From Aneurinibacillus tyrosinisolvens (GTDB lineage Bacteria > Bacillota > Bacilli > Aneurinibacillales > Aneurinibacillaceae): a stretch of 64,000 nucleotides of DNA. The position numbers and the translations under genes are program-made. The stretch lies in contig NZ_BBWZ01000010.1 in assembly GCF_001015055.1 (NCBI RefSeq), positions 1 to 64,000 on the forward strand, given 5' to 3'. Positions 56,718 through 64,000 of the stretch are shown piece after piece. The first letter of the stretch is position 1. Every line of letters starts with the position of its first letter. Under the pieces are notes generated by a model, which saw nothing but the letters and a program-made list of their open reading frames with translations, did not search any database and was not told the origin of the DNA.

Positions 56718-58264
56718 GCACAGTTAAAGTGAAGCGAGCGTTACTCAGCGTATCGGATAAAACAGGCGTGTTAGAATTTGCTAAAGAACTTGAAAAACTC
56801 GGCGTGGAAATCATTTCAACGGGCGGAACGGCAGCCTTGCTTAAAGAAGCGGGTGTGAATGTTATCGGAATTTCAGAAGTAACCGGCTTCCCGGAAATTC
56901 TCGATGGGCGTTTAAAAACGCTCGATCCGCACATTCACGGCGGGTTATTGGCCGTTCGCGATGATGAAAAGCATCGCCAGCAAATTGCGGAACATAATAT
57001 CACACCGATTGATCTTGTTGTCGTTAATCTTTATCCGTTTAAAGAAACGATAAGCAAGCCGGATGTACCGTTTGCCGAGGCAATTGAAAATATCGACATC
57101 GGCGGGCCGACGATGCTTCGCTCGGCGGCTAAAAACCATGCGTATGTAACGGTCGTGGTAGATGCGGCGGATTATGATGTGGTGCTGGCTGAGCTTCGAG
57201 AAACAGGTTCCGTTGAGGCTGAGACCAAGCGCAAGCTGGCGGCCAAAGTATTCCGTCATACCGCAGCTTATGATGCGCTGATTTCCCAGTACCTTACTGC
57301 ACAGGTAGGGGAAGAGCTGCCGGATACGTATACAGTAACGTATGAAAAAGTCCAGGACCTCCGCTATGGAGAGAATCCCCACCAGGCTGCTGCTTTCTAC
57401 CGGGAGCCTCTGGCTGGGACCGGAAATATCGCGACGGCAAAACAGATCCATGGCAAAGAGCTTTCCTACAATAATATTAACGATGGGAACGCCGCGCTTA
57501 ACATTGTAAAGGAATTTACACAGCCGGCCGTTGTAGCGGTGAAACATACGAATCCGTGCGGAGTAGGCACAGGAGCGACCATCCTTGAAGCATACCACAA
57601 GGCGTACGCGTCCGATCCGGTTTCGATTTTTGGCGGAATTATTGCTGCAAACCGTACGATTGACAAAGAAACAGCGCTGCTCCTGAAAGAGATATTCCTC
57701 GAAATCATTATGGCTCCTGGCTTCACGGAAGAGGCACTGGAAATCCTGCGTGAGAAGAAGAACTTACGGCTTCTGCAATTGGGCGATATAAGCAGAGGAG
57801 AAAAAGCGGACTGGAAGCTCGCTTCTGTCGAGGGAGGGCTGCTTGTCCAGCAAGAAGACGCCAAACAGGTAACGGAAGCGGATCTGGAGGTTGTAACGGA
57901 TCGGAAACCGACAAAAGAAGAAATCGAGCAGCTGCTCTTTGCATGGAAGGTCGTCAAGCATGTGAAATCGAATGCGATCGTTCTTGCCAAAGACAGCATG
58001 ACGGTCGGCATCGGCGCAGGGCAGATGAACCGGGTAGGCTCCGCACGCATTGCCATCGAGCAGGCAGGAGAGAAAGCGTTCCGAAGCGTAATGGCTTCTG
58101 ATGCGTTCTTCCCGATGCCGGACACGCTGGAGGAAGCGGTAAAAGCGGGGGTTACAGCCGTGATTCAGCCGGGCGGCTCGATTCGTGACGAGGACTCAAT
58201 CAAAGTGGCGAATGAACATGGCATTGCCATGGTTTTCACAGGTGTTCGCCACTTTAAACACTAA
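56714..58264 (+). CDS. purH: AICAR formyltransferase/IMP cyclohydrolase
   Basis: A 516-residue bifunctional enzyme for the last two steps to IMP. The N-terminal cyclohydrolase begins [18 protein letters not shown] with [14 protein letters not shown]. The transformylase part has [14 protein letters not shown] (Lys-His catalytic pair) and [14 protein letters not shown]. The start is GTG at 56714 overlapping the purN stop. Confidence 0.97.
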   Translation: MSTVKVKRALLSVSDKTGVLEFAKELEKLGVEIISTGGTAALLKEAGVNVIGISEVTGFPEILDGRLKTLDPHIHGGLLAVRDDEKHRQQIAEHNITPIDLVVVNLYPFKETISKPDVPFAEAIENIDIGGPTMLRSAAKNHAYVTVVVDAADYDVVLAELRETGSVEAETKRKLAAKVFRHTAAYDALISQYLTAQVGEELPDTYTVTYEKVQDLRYGENPHQAAAFYREPLAGTGNIATAKQIHGKELSYNNINDGNAALNIVKEFTQPAVVAVKHTNPCGVGTGATILEAYHKAYASDPVSIFGGIIAANRTIDKETALLLKEIFLEIIMAPGFTEEALEILREKKNLRLLQLGDISRGEKADWKLASVEGGLLVQQEDAKQVTEADLEVVTDRKPTKEEIEQLLFAWKVVKHVKSNAIVLAKDSMTVGIGAGQMNRVGSARIAIEQAGEKAFRSVMASDAFFPMPDTLEEAVKAGVTAVIQPGGSIRDEDSIKVANEHGIAMVFTGVRHFKH

Positions 58265-58276
58265 GGAGGACGGGGA

Positions 58277-59563
58277 ATGAAAGTGCTTGTTGTTGGCAGC
58301 GGCGGACGGGAGCATGCTCTCGTGTGGAAGCTTGCTCAAAGTCCTAAAGTTTCTCAAGTTTTTTGCGCGCCGGGAAATGCGGGCATCGCTTCTCTAGCCA
58401 CATGCGTTGCGATTGGCGTTAATGACTTCGCGTCGCTGGCTGAATTCGCACAGAAGGAACAGGTCGATTTAACGGTTATCGGTCCGGAAGACCCGTTGTT
58501 GGGCGGCATTGTTGATTATTTTGAAGAGCGCGGCCTTGCCGTATTTGGCCCGGCAAAAGAGGCGGCTCTCCTTGAAGGAAGCAAAACGTTTGCGAAAGAT
58601 ATCATGAAGAAATACGAAATCCCTACAGGCGCCTACCGCTCCTTTACGGCTCACAATGAGGCGCTTGCTTACGTTCGCGAGCAGGGTGCTCCCATTGTAA
58701 TCAAGGCCGACGGGCTGGCCGCAGGCAAAGGCGTAACCGTTGCCCATGCGCTCTCAGAAGCAGAAGAGGCGCTGGCGGCCATGATGCTTGATGGGGTGTT
58801 TGCGGAAGCAGGCTCCACCGTTGTCGTGGAAGAATATCTGGCCGGTGAAGAAATGACGATCCTTTCCTTTGTTGACGGAGAAACGGTGATTCCTATGGTT
58901 CCTTCTCAGGATCATAAACCTGTCTATGATGGCGACAAAGGGCCGAATACAGGTGGGATGGGCACGTATTCCCCGGTGCCTCATATCGATGAATCCATTG
59001 TCCGGCAGGCGATTGATACGATTATCGTTCCGACCGCTAAGGCGATGGTTGCGGAGGGGCGCCCGTTTCGCGGCATTCTGTATACGGGTTTAATCATGAC
59101 GCAGGAAGGACCGAAAGTCATTGAATACAATGCGCGTTTCGGCGATCCAGAAACCCAGGTTATCCTGCCGCGCCTTCAAAGCGACCTTGTTGACATTTTT
59201 CTTGCGGCTGTTGAGGGAAGGCTGGCGGGCTGTAAAGTTGAATGGAAAAACAATGCGGCGGTCTGTGTCATTATGGCAGCGGGAGGGTATCCTGGTCCCT
59301 ATACAAAAGGAGAAGAAATCACCGGCTTGCCTGAGAATACAGAAGAACTCATTGTATTTCACGCCGGCACGGCGGAAACGAACGGCCGGATTGTTACGAA
59401 TGGCGGACGCGTCCTTGGCGTAACGGCGCTCGGAAAAGATTTGTATGAAGCGCAGGACAAGGCATACGAAGCGGCCCGGTCCATTTCTTTTGAAGGGGCA
59501 CACTACAGAAAAGATATCGGGAACAAAGCGCTTCGGCAGGCGGAGGACAGGGGAAGAGCATAA
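58277..59563 (+). CDS. purD: Phosphoribosylamine-glycine ligase
   Basis: A 428-residue ATP-grasp enzyme making GAR. MKVLVVGSGGREHALVWKLA, VIKADGLAAGKGVTVA, QDHKPVYDGDKGPNTGGMGTY (read as DHKPVYDGDKGPNTGGMG) and EYNARFGDPETQVILP are present. AAGGAGGACGG precedes the ATG. It is the last gene of the pur operon. Confidence 0.97.
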   Translation: MKVLVVGSGGREHALVWKLAQSPKVSQVFCAPGNAGIASLATCVAIGVNDFASLAEFAQKEQVDLTVIGPEDPLLGGIVDYFEERGLAVFGPAKEAALLEGSKTFAKDIMKKYEIPTGAYRSFTAHNEALAYVREQGAPIVIKADGLAAGKGVTVAHALSEAEEALAAMMLDGVFAEAGSTVVVEEYLAGEEMTILSFVDGETVIPMVPSQDHKPVYDGDKGPNTGGMGTYSPVPHIDESIVRQAIDTIIVPTAKAMVAEGRPFRGILYTGLIMTQEGPKVIEYNARFGDPETQVILPRLQSDLVDIFLAAVEGRLAGCKVEWKNNAAVCVIMAAGGYPGPYTKGEEITGLPENTEELIVFHAGTAETNGRIVTNGGRVLGVTALGKDLYEAQDKAYEAARSISFEGAHYRKDIGNKALRQAEDRGRA

Positions 59564-59573
59564 AATCCCCATC

Positions 59574-59705
59574 CTATGACTTATAGCGGCTGTTTTTCTT
59601 GCTATTGTAAGTCAGCCAAACATAAACAACAATGGCAAGTGAAGCGAGTACAGTAACAATCACATAAGTGTTATCGCTCAACATTTCCCAGGTGAAACGG
59701 TTCAT
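59574..59705 (-). CDS. Small single-helix membrane protein
   Basis: A 43-residue ORF with an AGAGGTG site. It reads MNRFTWEMLSDNTYVIVTV, then a hydrophobic helix to YVWLTYN, and a basic tail SKKNSRYKS. It resembles the short single-helix proteins with an E-xx-D head (EYxxD type) that sit near purD in other Bacillales; here the motif is EMLSD. The function is unknown. Confidence 0.7.
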   Translation of the reverse strand: MNRFTWEMLSDNTYVIVTVLASLAIVVYVWLTYNSKKNSRYKS

Positions 59706-59726
59706 ATGTACACCTCTTTTTTAAAC

Positions 59727-59766
59727 AAGCGGCATACTCAGCCATTGAGTATGCCGCTTGTTGTCT
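59727..59766 (+). terminator. Terminator after the pur operon
   Basis: ACAAGCGGCATACTCA (59727-59742) pairs with TGAGTATGCCGCTTGT and the plus strand continues TGTCTTTTTATTT. It is oriented to end the pur transcript. It lies about 160 nt after purD, beyond the small antisense gene, so the pur transcript would run across that gene. Confidence 0.85.
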
Positions 59767-59768
59767 TT

Positions 59769-60026
59769 TTATTTCATGCTGCGGGGATAATCGGCAATCT
59801 GGTACGGTTTCTTATCCACATTCCCTCTCGTGTTGGTTCTCATCAAGGCAAGCATCGGGCAAAAACGGGTAATCCCCTCCGCTACTTTCATGGCGGATAA
59901 AATGGCAATAATAAAAGGCGACGTCTTGTATGGGTACCTTGCCATCCTGGCGGTACTCCAGGACAGGCCGATTAAGCCGAGCATAATACGAAGAAGGGCG
60001 TCAATTGTGCCTACATTTTTTTTCAT
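59769..60026 (-). CDS. DUF2892 family membrane protein
   Basis: An 85-residue protein that matches the YgaP-like transmembrane family: MKKNVGTIDALLRIMLGLIG at the start (N-V-G-x-x-D-R/A-xx-R), two hydrophobic helices, and a Cys in RFCPMLALMRTNT that is common in this family. AGGGAGGTAA precedes the ATG. Function unknown. Confidence 0.85.
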   Translation of the reverse strand: MKKNVGTIDALLRIMLGLIGLSWSTARMARYPYKTSPFIIAILSAMKVAEGITRFCPMLALMRTNTRGNVDKKPYQIADYPRSMK

Positions 60027-60271
60027 TGGTTACCTCCCTGCAAAAGTACGGCATAATGAAGGGCCAGTTCGTAGTTAGGATGTGAAAAATAGAAGAGAAT
60101 ATACGCCTAATTTATTAGGGTTGATAAAGTAATAAACCCCTTATATTTACATCAAAATTATCCCTTCCACATATTTGATAATTCAAATAAAAAGATAAAT
60201 AGTGTAAAGTTTGACATTTTTAAAAAGTTAATGTTTTTTAGCTAGACGGGCAGGTAGGAATCAGTTAAAAT

Positions 60272-60286
60272 AGTTTTCAGAACAAT
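60272..60286. promoter_or_regulatory. CodY-box-like site before livK
   Basis: AGTTTTCAGAACAAT matches the CodY consensus AATTTTCWGAAAATT at 12 of 15 bases. It lies 40 nt before the livK start. Branched-chain amino acid transporters are classic CodY targets. The rest of the 60027-60325 gap is A+T-rich with a TTGACA at 60211-60216 but no good -10 at the right distance, and no gene. Confidence 0.5.
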
Positions 60287-60325
60287 TAATCTGTTTTAAA
60301 CATTAGATCAATAGGGGGTCAGAAG

Positions 60326-61525
60326 ATGAAGAGAAAACTGCCGGTATTTTTACTTGTTTTTCTTCTTGTAGCAGGAATGCTCGCTGGTTGCAGCGGAGCG
60401 AAAGAATCAGCCGGAACCGCAAATAGCGGAGGCGGAGCAGGCGGTGGCGGTGACACAATTAAAATTGGGGCTAACCTTGAACTGTCCGGGGGGACTGCAT
60501 CCTTTGGATCATCCATCGCAAAAGGCCTTGACCTTGCGTTAGAGGAAATTAACAAAGAGGGAATTAACGGCAAGAAGCTGGAAGTTATAAAAGTGGACAA
60601 CAAGTCTGACGCCGCAGAAGCGACAAGCGGTGCGATTAAATTAGTGAGCCAGGATAAAGTAGTGGCGATTCTCGGTTCGGCTACAAGTACAAACACACTG
60701 GCCCAGACCCAGATTGCGCAGGACAATAAAGTTATTTTATTAACGCCAACCGGAACCAACCCGAAAATTACAGTACAGGATGACGGCAAGACGGCAAAGG
60801 ATTATGTATTCCGTGCATGCTTCATCGATCCTTTCCAGGGAACGGTAGCGGCTAACTTCGCCAGCACTACACTGAAAGTAAAGAATGCGGCTGTGTTCAT
60901 CGACAGCTCCAGTGACTACGCAAAAGGCCTTGCGGATGCTTTTAAAGAATCATTCGGCAAGAACGGCGGAAAAATCGTGGGGGAAGAAGCGTATGTTGCC
61001 AAAGATACGGATTTCCGTGCGACCCTCACTCGTCTTAAAGCGAAAAATCCAGAATTTATTTTCGTGCCAGGCTATTATGAAGAAGTAGGCCTTATTGTAA
61101 AGCAGGCGCGTGAAATGGGAATTAAAGCTCCAATCATGGGCGGAGACGGCTGGGATTCTCCAAAACTTGTTGAAATCGCGGGTAAAGACGCGCTTAACAA
61201 TACGTTCATCACAAACCACTATTCACCTGAAGATAAGAGCCCGAAAGTTCAAGATTTTGTAAAAGCCTTCCAGGCAAAAAACAATGCCAAACCTGATGCG
61301 TTTGCCGCTCTGGGCTATGACGCTGCTTACTTCCTGGCTGATGCGATCAAACGTGCTGGAAGTGCAGAGCCGGATAAGATTAAAGCCGCTCTTGAGCAAA
61401 CGAAAGACCTTGAGCTTGTATCTGGAAAAGTAACATTAGATGCGAGCCACAACCCGATTAAATCGGCTGCCATCCTTGAATACAAAAATGGAGAGCAAAC
61501 ATATAACTCAACGGTAAATCCATAG
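60326..61525 (+). CDS. livK: Branched-chain amino acid ABC transporter binding lipoprotein
   Basis: A 399-residue binding protein. Lipobox AGMLAGCSG places the lipid Cys near residue 22, followed by a Ser/Gly linker. The mature part has IKIGANLELSGGTASFG, LVSQDKVVAILGSATSTNT and FVPGYYEEVGLIVKQAREMG, as in LivK/LivJ. It binds Leu/Ile/Val or a similar amino acid. First gene of the livKHMG operon. Confidence 0.93.
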   Translation: MKRKLPVFLLVFLLVAGMLAGCSGAKESAGTANSGGGAGGGGDTIKIGANLELSGGTASFGSSIAKGLDLALEEINKEGINGKKLEVIKVDNKSDAAEATSGAIKLVSQDKVVAILGSATSTNTLAQTQIAQDNKVILLTPTGTNPKITVQDDGKTAKDYVFRACFIDPFQGTVAANFASTTLKVKNAAVFIDSSSDYAKGLADAFKESFGKNGGKIVGEEAYVAKDTDFRATLTRLKAKNPEFIFVPGYYEEVGLIVKQAREMGIKAPIMGGDGWDSPKLVEIAGKDALNNTFITNHYSPEDKSPKVQDFVKAFQAKNNAKPDAFAALGYDAAYFLADAIKRAGSAEPDKIKAALEQTKDLELVSGKVTLDASHNPIKSAAILEYKNGEQTYNSTVNP

Positions 61526-61540
61526 AAAATAGTTAGACCA

Positions 61541-61569
61541 AATGAGTGGGGGGCTTGCCCCCCATTCAT
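61541..61569 (+). terminator. Stem-loop between livK and livH
   Basis: AATGAGTGGGGGGC (61541-61554) pairs with GCCCCCCATTCAT (61557-61569) with only two bases in the loop, then ATAATTTTAT. A G+C-rich intercistronic stem of this type usually lets the binding protein be made in excess by partial termination or mRNA protection. Confidence 0.65.
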
Positions 61570-61631
61570 AATTTTATAGAGTACAGCAGCGCGTTATTGC
61601 GCGAAAGTATGACTCAAGAGGAGTGCGTGTT

Positions 61632-62510
61632 ATGGAATTTGTACAGCAGCTTATCAATGGCATTTCGCTCGGAAGCATTTATGCCCTCATCGCCCTTGGT
61701 TATACGATGGTATACGGGATTATTAAACTAATTAACTTCGCGCACGGTGACGTGTTTATGGTAGGGGCGTTTGTAGGGTTTTACGCCATTACCGGCCTTG
61801 GGCTCGGATTTGTGCCGGCATTATTAATCGCCATGGTTGTTTGCGCTATTTTCGGCATGTTAATCGAGCGGATCGCTTATAAGCCGCTCCGAAACGCAAC
61901 AAGAATCGCAGCATTAATAACCGCTATCGGTGTTTCCCTCCTCATTGAGTACGGGACGATTTATATTCGTGGTCCGCAGCCGGAAGCGTATCCGGGTGAT
62001 GCGGTACCGACAAAAACATTTGAGATTTTTGGAGCAACGGTAAACAGCCAATCCCTGCTTATTCTTGGTGTATCCCTCGGCTTAATGATTTTGCTTCAAT
62101 TTATTGTTCACCGCACAAAAATCGGAAAAGCGATGAGAGCGGTGTCGTTTGACGCAGAAGCAGCCCGCCTGATGGGAATTAACGTAGATAATACAATCTC
62201 TGCCACGTTTGCTATCGGTTCTGCTCTTGCAGGAGCGGCAGGCGTTATTTTCGGGATTTACTATATTAAGATTGAACCTTTAATGGGCATCATTCCAGGG
62301 CTTAAAGCCTTCGTTGCCGCTGTTCTCGGAGGCATCGGCATTATCCCGGGTGCGATGGTCGGCGGACTGGTGCTTGGCGTAGTAGAATCCCTGGTAAGCG
62401 CAGTAGGATATTCACTCTGGAGAGACGGAGTTGCTTTCGTCGTACTGATTCTTATCCTTATCTTCAAACCGTCGGGTCTCTTCGGTAAAAATATCAGGGA
62501 GAAAGTGTAG
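61632..62510 (+). CDS. livH: Branched-chain amino acid ABC transporter permease LivH
   Basis: A 292-residue membrane protein of about eight helices. FVQQLINGISLGSIYALIAL, GYTMVYGIIKLINFAHGDVF and AVSFDAEAARLMGINVD are the LivH signatures. ATG 61632 is 8 nt after AGAGGAG; a GTG at 61623 overlaps that site. The stop is directly followed by livM. Confidence 0.94.
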   Translation: MEFVQQLINGISLGSIYALIALGYTMVYGIIKLINFAHGDVFMVGAFVGFYAITGLGLGFVPALLIAMVVCAIFGMLIERIAYKPLRNATRIAALITAIGVSLLIEYGTIYIRGPQPEAYPGDAVPTKTFEIFGATVNSQSLLILGVSLGLMILLQFIVHRTKIGKAMRAVSFDAEAARLMGINVDNTISATFAIGSALAGAAGVIFGIYYIKIEPLMGIIPGLKAFVAAVLGGIGIIPGAMVGGLVLGVVESLVSAVGYSLWRDGVAFVVLILILIFKPSGLFGKNIREKV

Positions 62511-63488
62511 GTGGGACAAGTGAAACGCATGCAATCCAAAGGATTTTGGTTTTCCATTGTCCTTGCGCTTATCGGTTACGGAATTATTGAGTTTCTTATT
62601 TCTTCTTCCGCATTGAATCCGTTTTATGTTAATACTCTTTTCTTTATGGGAATAAACATTATTTTGGCTGTTAGTTTGCACCTTATTATTGGAATTACAG
62701 GCCAGTTTTCGATTGGGCATGCCGGTTTCCTGGCGGTGGGCGCGTATGCGTCGGCTATTTTCACAATGAAGCTTCACCTTCCTTTCGGAGTTGGGCTGCT
62801 GGCCGGTGGGATCGCTGCAGCGGCTGCCGGGCTTATCATCGGAATCCCAAGCTTGCGCTTAAAAGGGGACTACCTTGCGATTGCGACACTCGGATTCGGG
62901 GAAATTGTCCGGATTGTTTTCCTGAATTTCCAGTACGTTGGAGGAGCCAGCGGGATGCAGGTATCCCACCTGGCAACCTGGTCCTGGGTGTTTTTTAGTC
63001 TGCTTGCAACGATTATCGTTATCACGAATTTCACCAACTCAACGCACGGCCGGGCTTGTATTTCTATCCGCGAAAATGAAATTGCCTCCGATGCAATGGG
63101 AATTAACACAACCTACTACAAGGTTATTGCTTTTGCAATCGGTTCTTTCTTCGCCGGTATTGCCGGCGGACTGTATGCACATAACTTCTATATTATCCAG
63201 CCGACGAATTTCGGCTTTCTTAAATCATTTGATATCCTGATTTTTGTTGTATTGGGCGGGCTTGGCAGCATGTCCGGCGCAGTCATTGCCGCGATTCTAT
63301 TAACGATTATTTCTACGTTCCTCCAGGATTATCCGGAAACACGGATGATTTTCTACAGTCTCGTGCTGATTGTTACGATGCTGTACCGTCCACAGGGCTT
63401 AATGGGAACAAAGGAAATTACGCAGCTGTTTACAAAACGTTCCCGTACGGAAGGAGGTAAGTCTGATGGCAAACACACCGCTGCTTAA
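62511..63488 (+). CDS. livM: Branched-chain amino acid ABC transporter permease LivM
   Basis: A 325-residue membrane protein of about nine helices. [31 protein letters not shown] (seen as [20 protein letters not shown]) and [16 protein letters not shown] are typical. The start is probably GTG at 62511 with AGGGAG upstream; GTG 62520 or ATG 62529 are possible and change only six residues. It overlaps livG by 23 nt. Confidence 0.92.
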   Translation: MGQVKRMQSKGFWFSIVLALIGYGIIEFLISSSALNPFYVNTLFFMGINIILAVSLHLIIGITGQFSIGHAGFLAVGAYASAIFTMKLHLPFGVGLLAGGIAAAAAGLIIGIPSLRLKGDYLAIATLGFGEIVRIVFLNFQYVGGASGMQVSHLATWSWVFFSLLATIIVITNFTNSTHGRACISIRENEIASDAMGINTTYYKVIAFAIGSFFAGIAGGLYAHNFYIIQPTNFGFLKSFDILIFVVLGGLGSMSGAVIAAILLTIISTFLQDYPETRMIFYSLVLIVTMLYRPQGLMGTKEITQLFTKRSRTEGGKSDGKHTAA

Positions 63489-64000
63489 GGTTGACAAGGT
63501 CGGAATACAATTCGGCGGGCTAAAGGCTGTCTCCGACGTGAACGTTGAATTGCACGAGGGCGAGCTTATCGGATTAATCGGGCCGAACGGTGCCGGTAAA
63601 ACAACGTTCTTTAACCTGCTGACAGGTGTTTATGTACCTACAGAAGGAGAAATTAGCTTTAATGGGGCTAAACTGAACGGATTGCCGCCATACCAGATTA
63701 CCCGCAGAGGAATCAGCCGGACATTCCAGAACATCCGGTTGTTCAGTGAACTTTCTGTGCTTGATAATGTAAAAGTAGCCTACCATTCTTTATCCAAGCA
63801 TACGATTTTCAGTTCTATCTTCCGCCTGCCGGGGCATTTTGCAGGAGAGAGGGAAATGGAAGAAAAAGCACTTCAATTCCTAAAAATCTTTAACCTGGAT
63901 CAGGCGAAGGATGAGCAGGCGAAAAATCTTCCTTACGGGCAGCAGCGCCGCCTCGAAATTGCCCGCGCGCTGGCCGCGGGGCCGAAGCTGCTGTTGCTTG
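63466..64000 (+). CDS. livG: Branched-chain amino acid ABC transporter ATP-binding protein LivG (partial)
   Basis: The first 178 residues are in the window and the gene runs past its end. AAGGAGGTAAG precedes the ATG. Walker A is [20 protein letters not shown] near residue 39, the Q-loop [10 protein letters not shown], and the signature [18 protein letters not shown] at the edge. A livF gene is expected next. Confidence 0.95.
   Translation, partial: MANTPLLKVDKVGIQFGGLKAVSDVNVELHEGELIGLIGPNGAGKTTFFNLLTGVYVPTEGEISFNGAKLNGLPPYQITRRGISRTFQNIRLFSELSVLDNVKVAYHSLSKHTIFSSIFRLPGHFAGEREMEEKALQFLKIFNLDQAKDEQAKNLPYGQQRRLEIARALAAGPKLLLL

Overview
The window looks like a chromosomal segment of a spore-forming Gram-positive bacterium of the order Bacillales, most like Aneurinibacillus or Brevibacillus (Paenibacillaceae-type). 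The evidence is the gene order (tex-cmpA-sprT-thiL-tsaE-tsaB-rimI-tsaD, tatC-groESL, guaA-pbuG-pur operon, all close to the Bacillus subtilis ydc/ydi/pur neighbourhood), strong AGGAGG ribosome binding sites, a CIRCE element, and the spore-linked genes cmpA and YjcZ-type miniproteins. No name is certain from sequence alone.

Layout. 1-720: four tRNA genes (Leu, Gly, Arg, Leu), preceded by an unexplained stem-rich element and closed by a terminator. 745-6412: two unknown proteins, alr, the ndoAI/ndoA toxin-antitoxin pair, tex, and a 39-residue cmpA with a TTG start. 6480-11243: an unknown protein, then sprT-like, thiL and the tsaE-tsaB-rimI-tsaD group for tRNA t6A modification. 11262-11376: a tight cluster of DnaA boxes ahead of a 736-residue phosphatase-fold membrane protein. 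13641-19984: an ABC-F protein, 5-formyl-THF cyclo-ligase, a MogA/MoaB protein, tatC and CIRCE-controlled groES-groEL.

20206-39489 is an accessory sugar-acid catabolic island placed between groEL and guaA. It encodes a TRAP transporter with two binding proteins, a D-2-hydroxyacid dehydrogenase, a LarA-like protein, DgoD, a divergent IlvD/Edd dehydratase, a TIM-barrel protein of unknown role, a KDG kinase and a KDPG-type aldolase. An IclR regulator follows, then a second operon: a 2-keto-3-deoxy-sugar-acid dehydratase (frameshifted), an SDR, a split UxaA-type dehydratase, a 2-oxoglutarate semialdehyde dehydrogenase and an FAH hydrolase. The enzymes imply one phosphorylative route to pyruvate plus glyceraldehyde-3-phosphate and one or two non-phosphorylative routes to 2-oxoglutarate or pyruvate. 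A 17-bp palindrome occurs upstream of both operons, next to the iclR gene, and looks like the IclR operator.

39523-59563 is purine metabolism: guanine riboswitch-guaA-pbuG, a histidine kinase/HD-GYP pair, two YjcZ-like miniprotein genes, then purEKBCSQLFMNHD behind PurBox-like sites and a ykkC-family (probably PRPP) riboswitch. purK carries two single-base deletions and purM one; together with the frameshifted island gene this suggests sequence errors or decay. 59574-64000: a small membrane protein, a DUF2892 protein, and the start of a branched-chain amino acid ABC transporter operon (livK-livH-livM-livG, the last cut by the window end) behind a CodY-box-like site.
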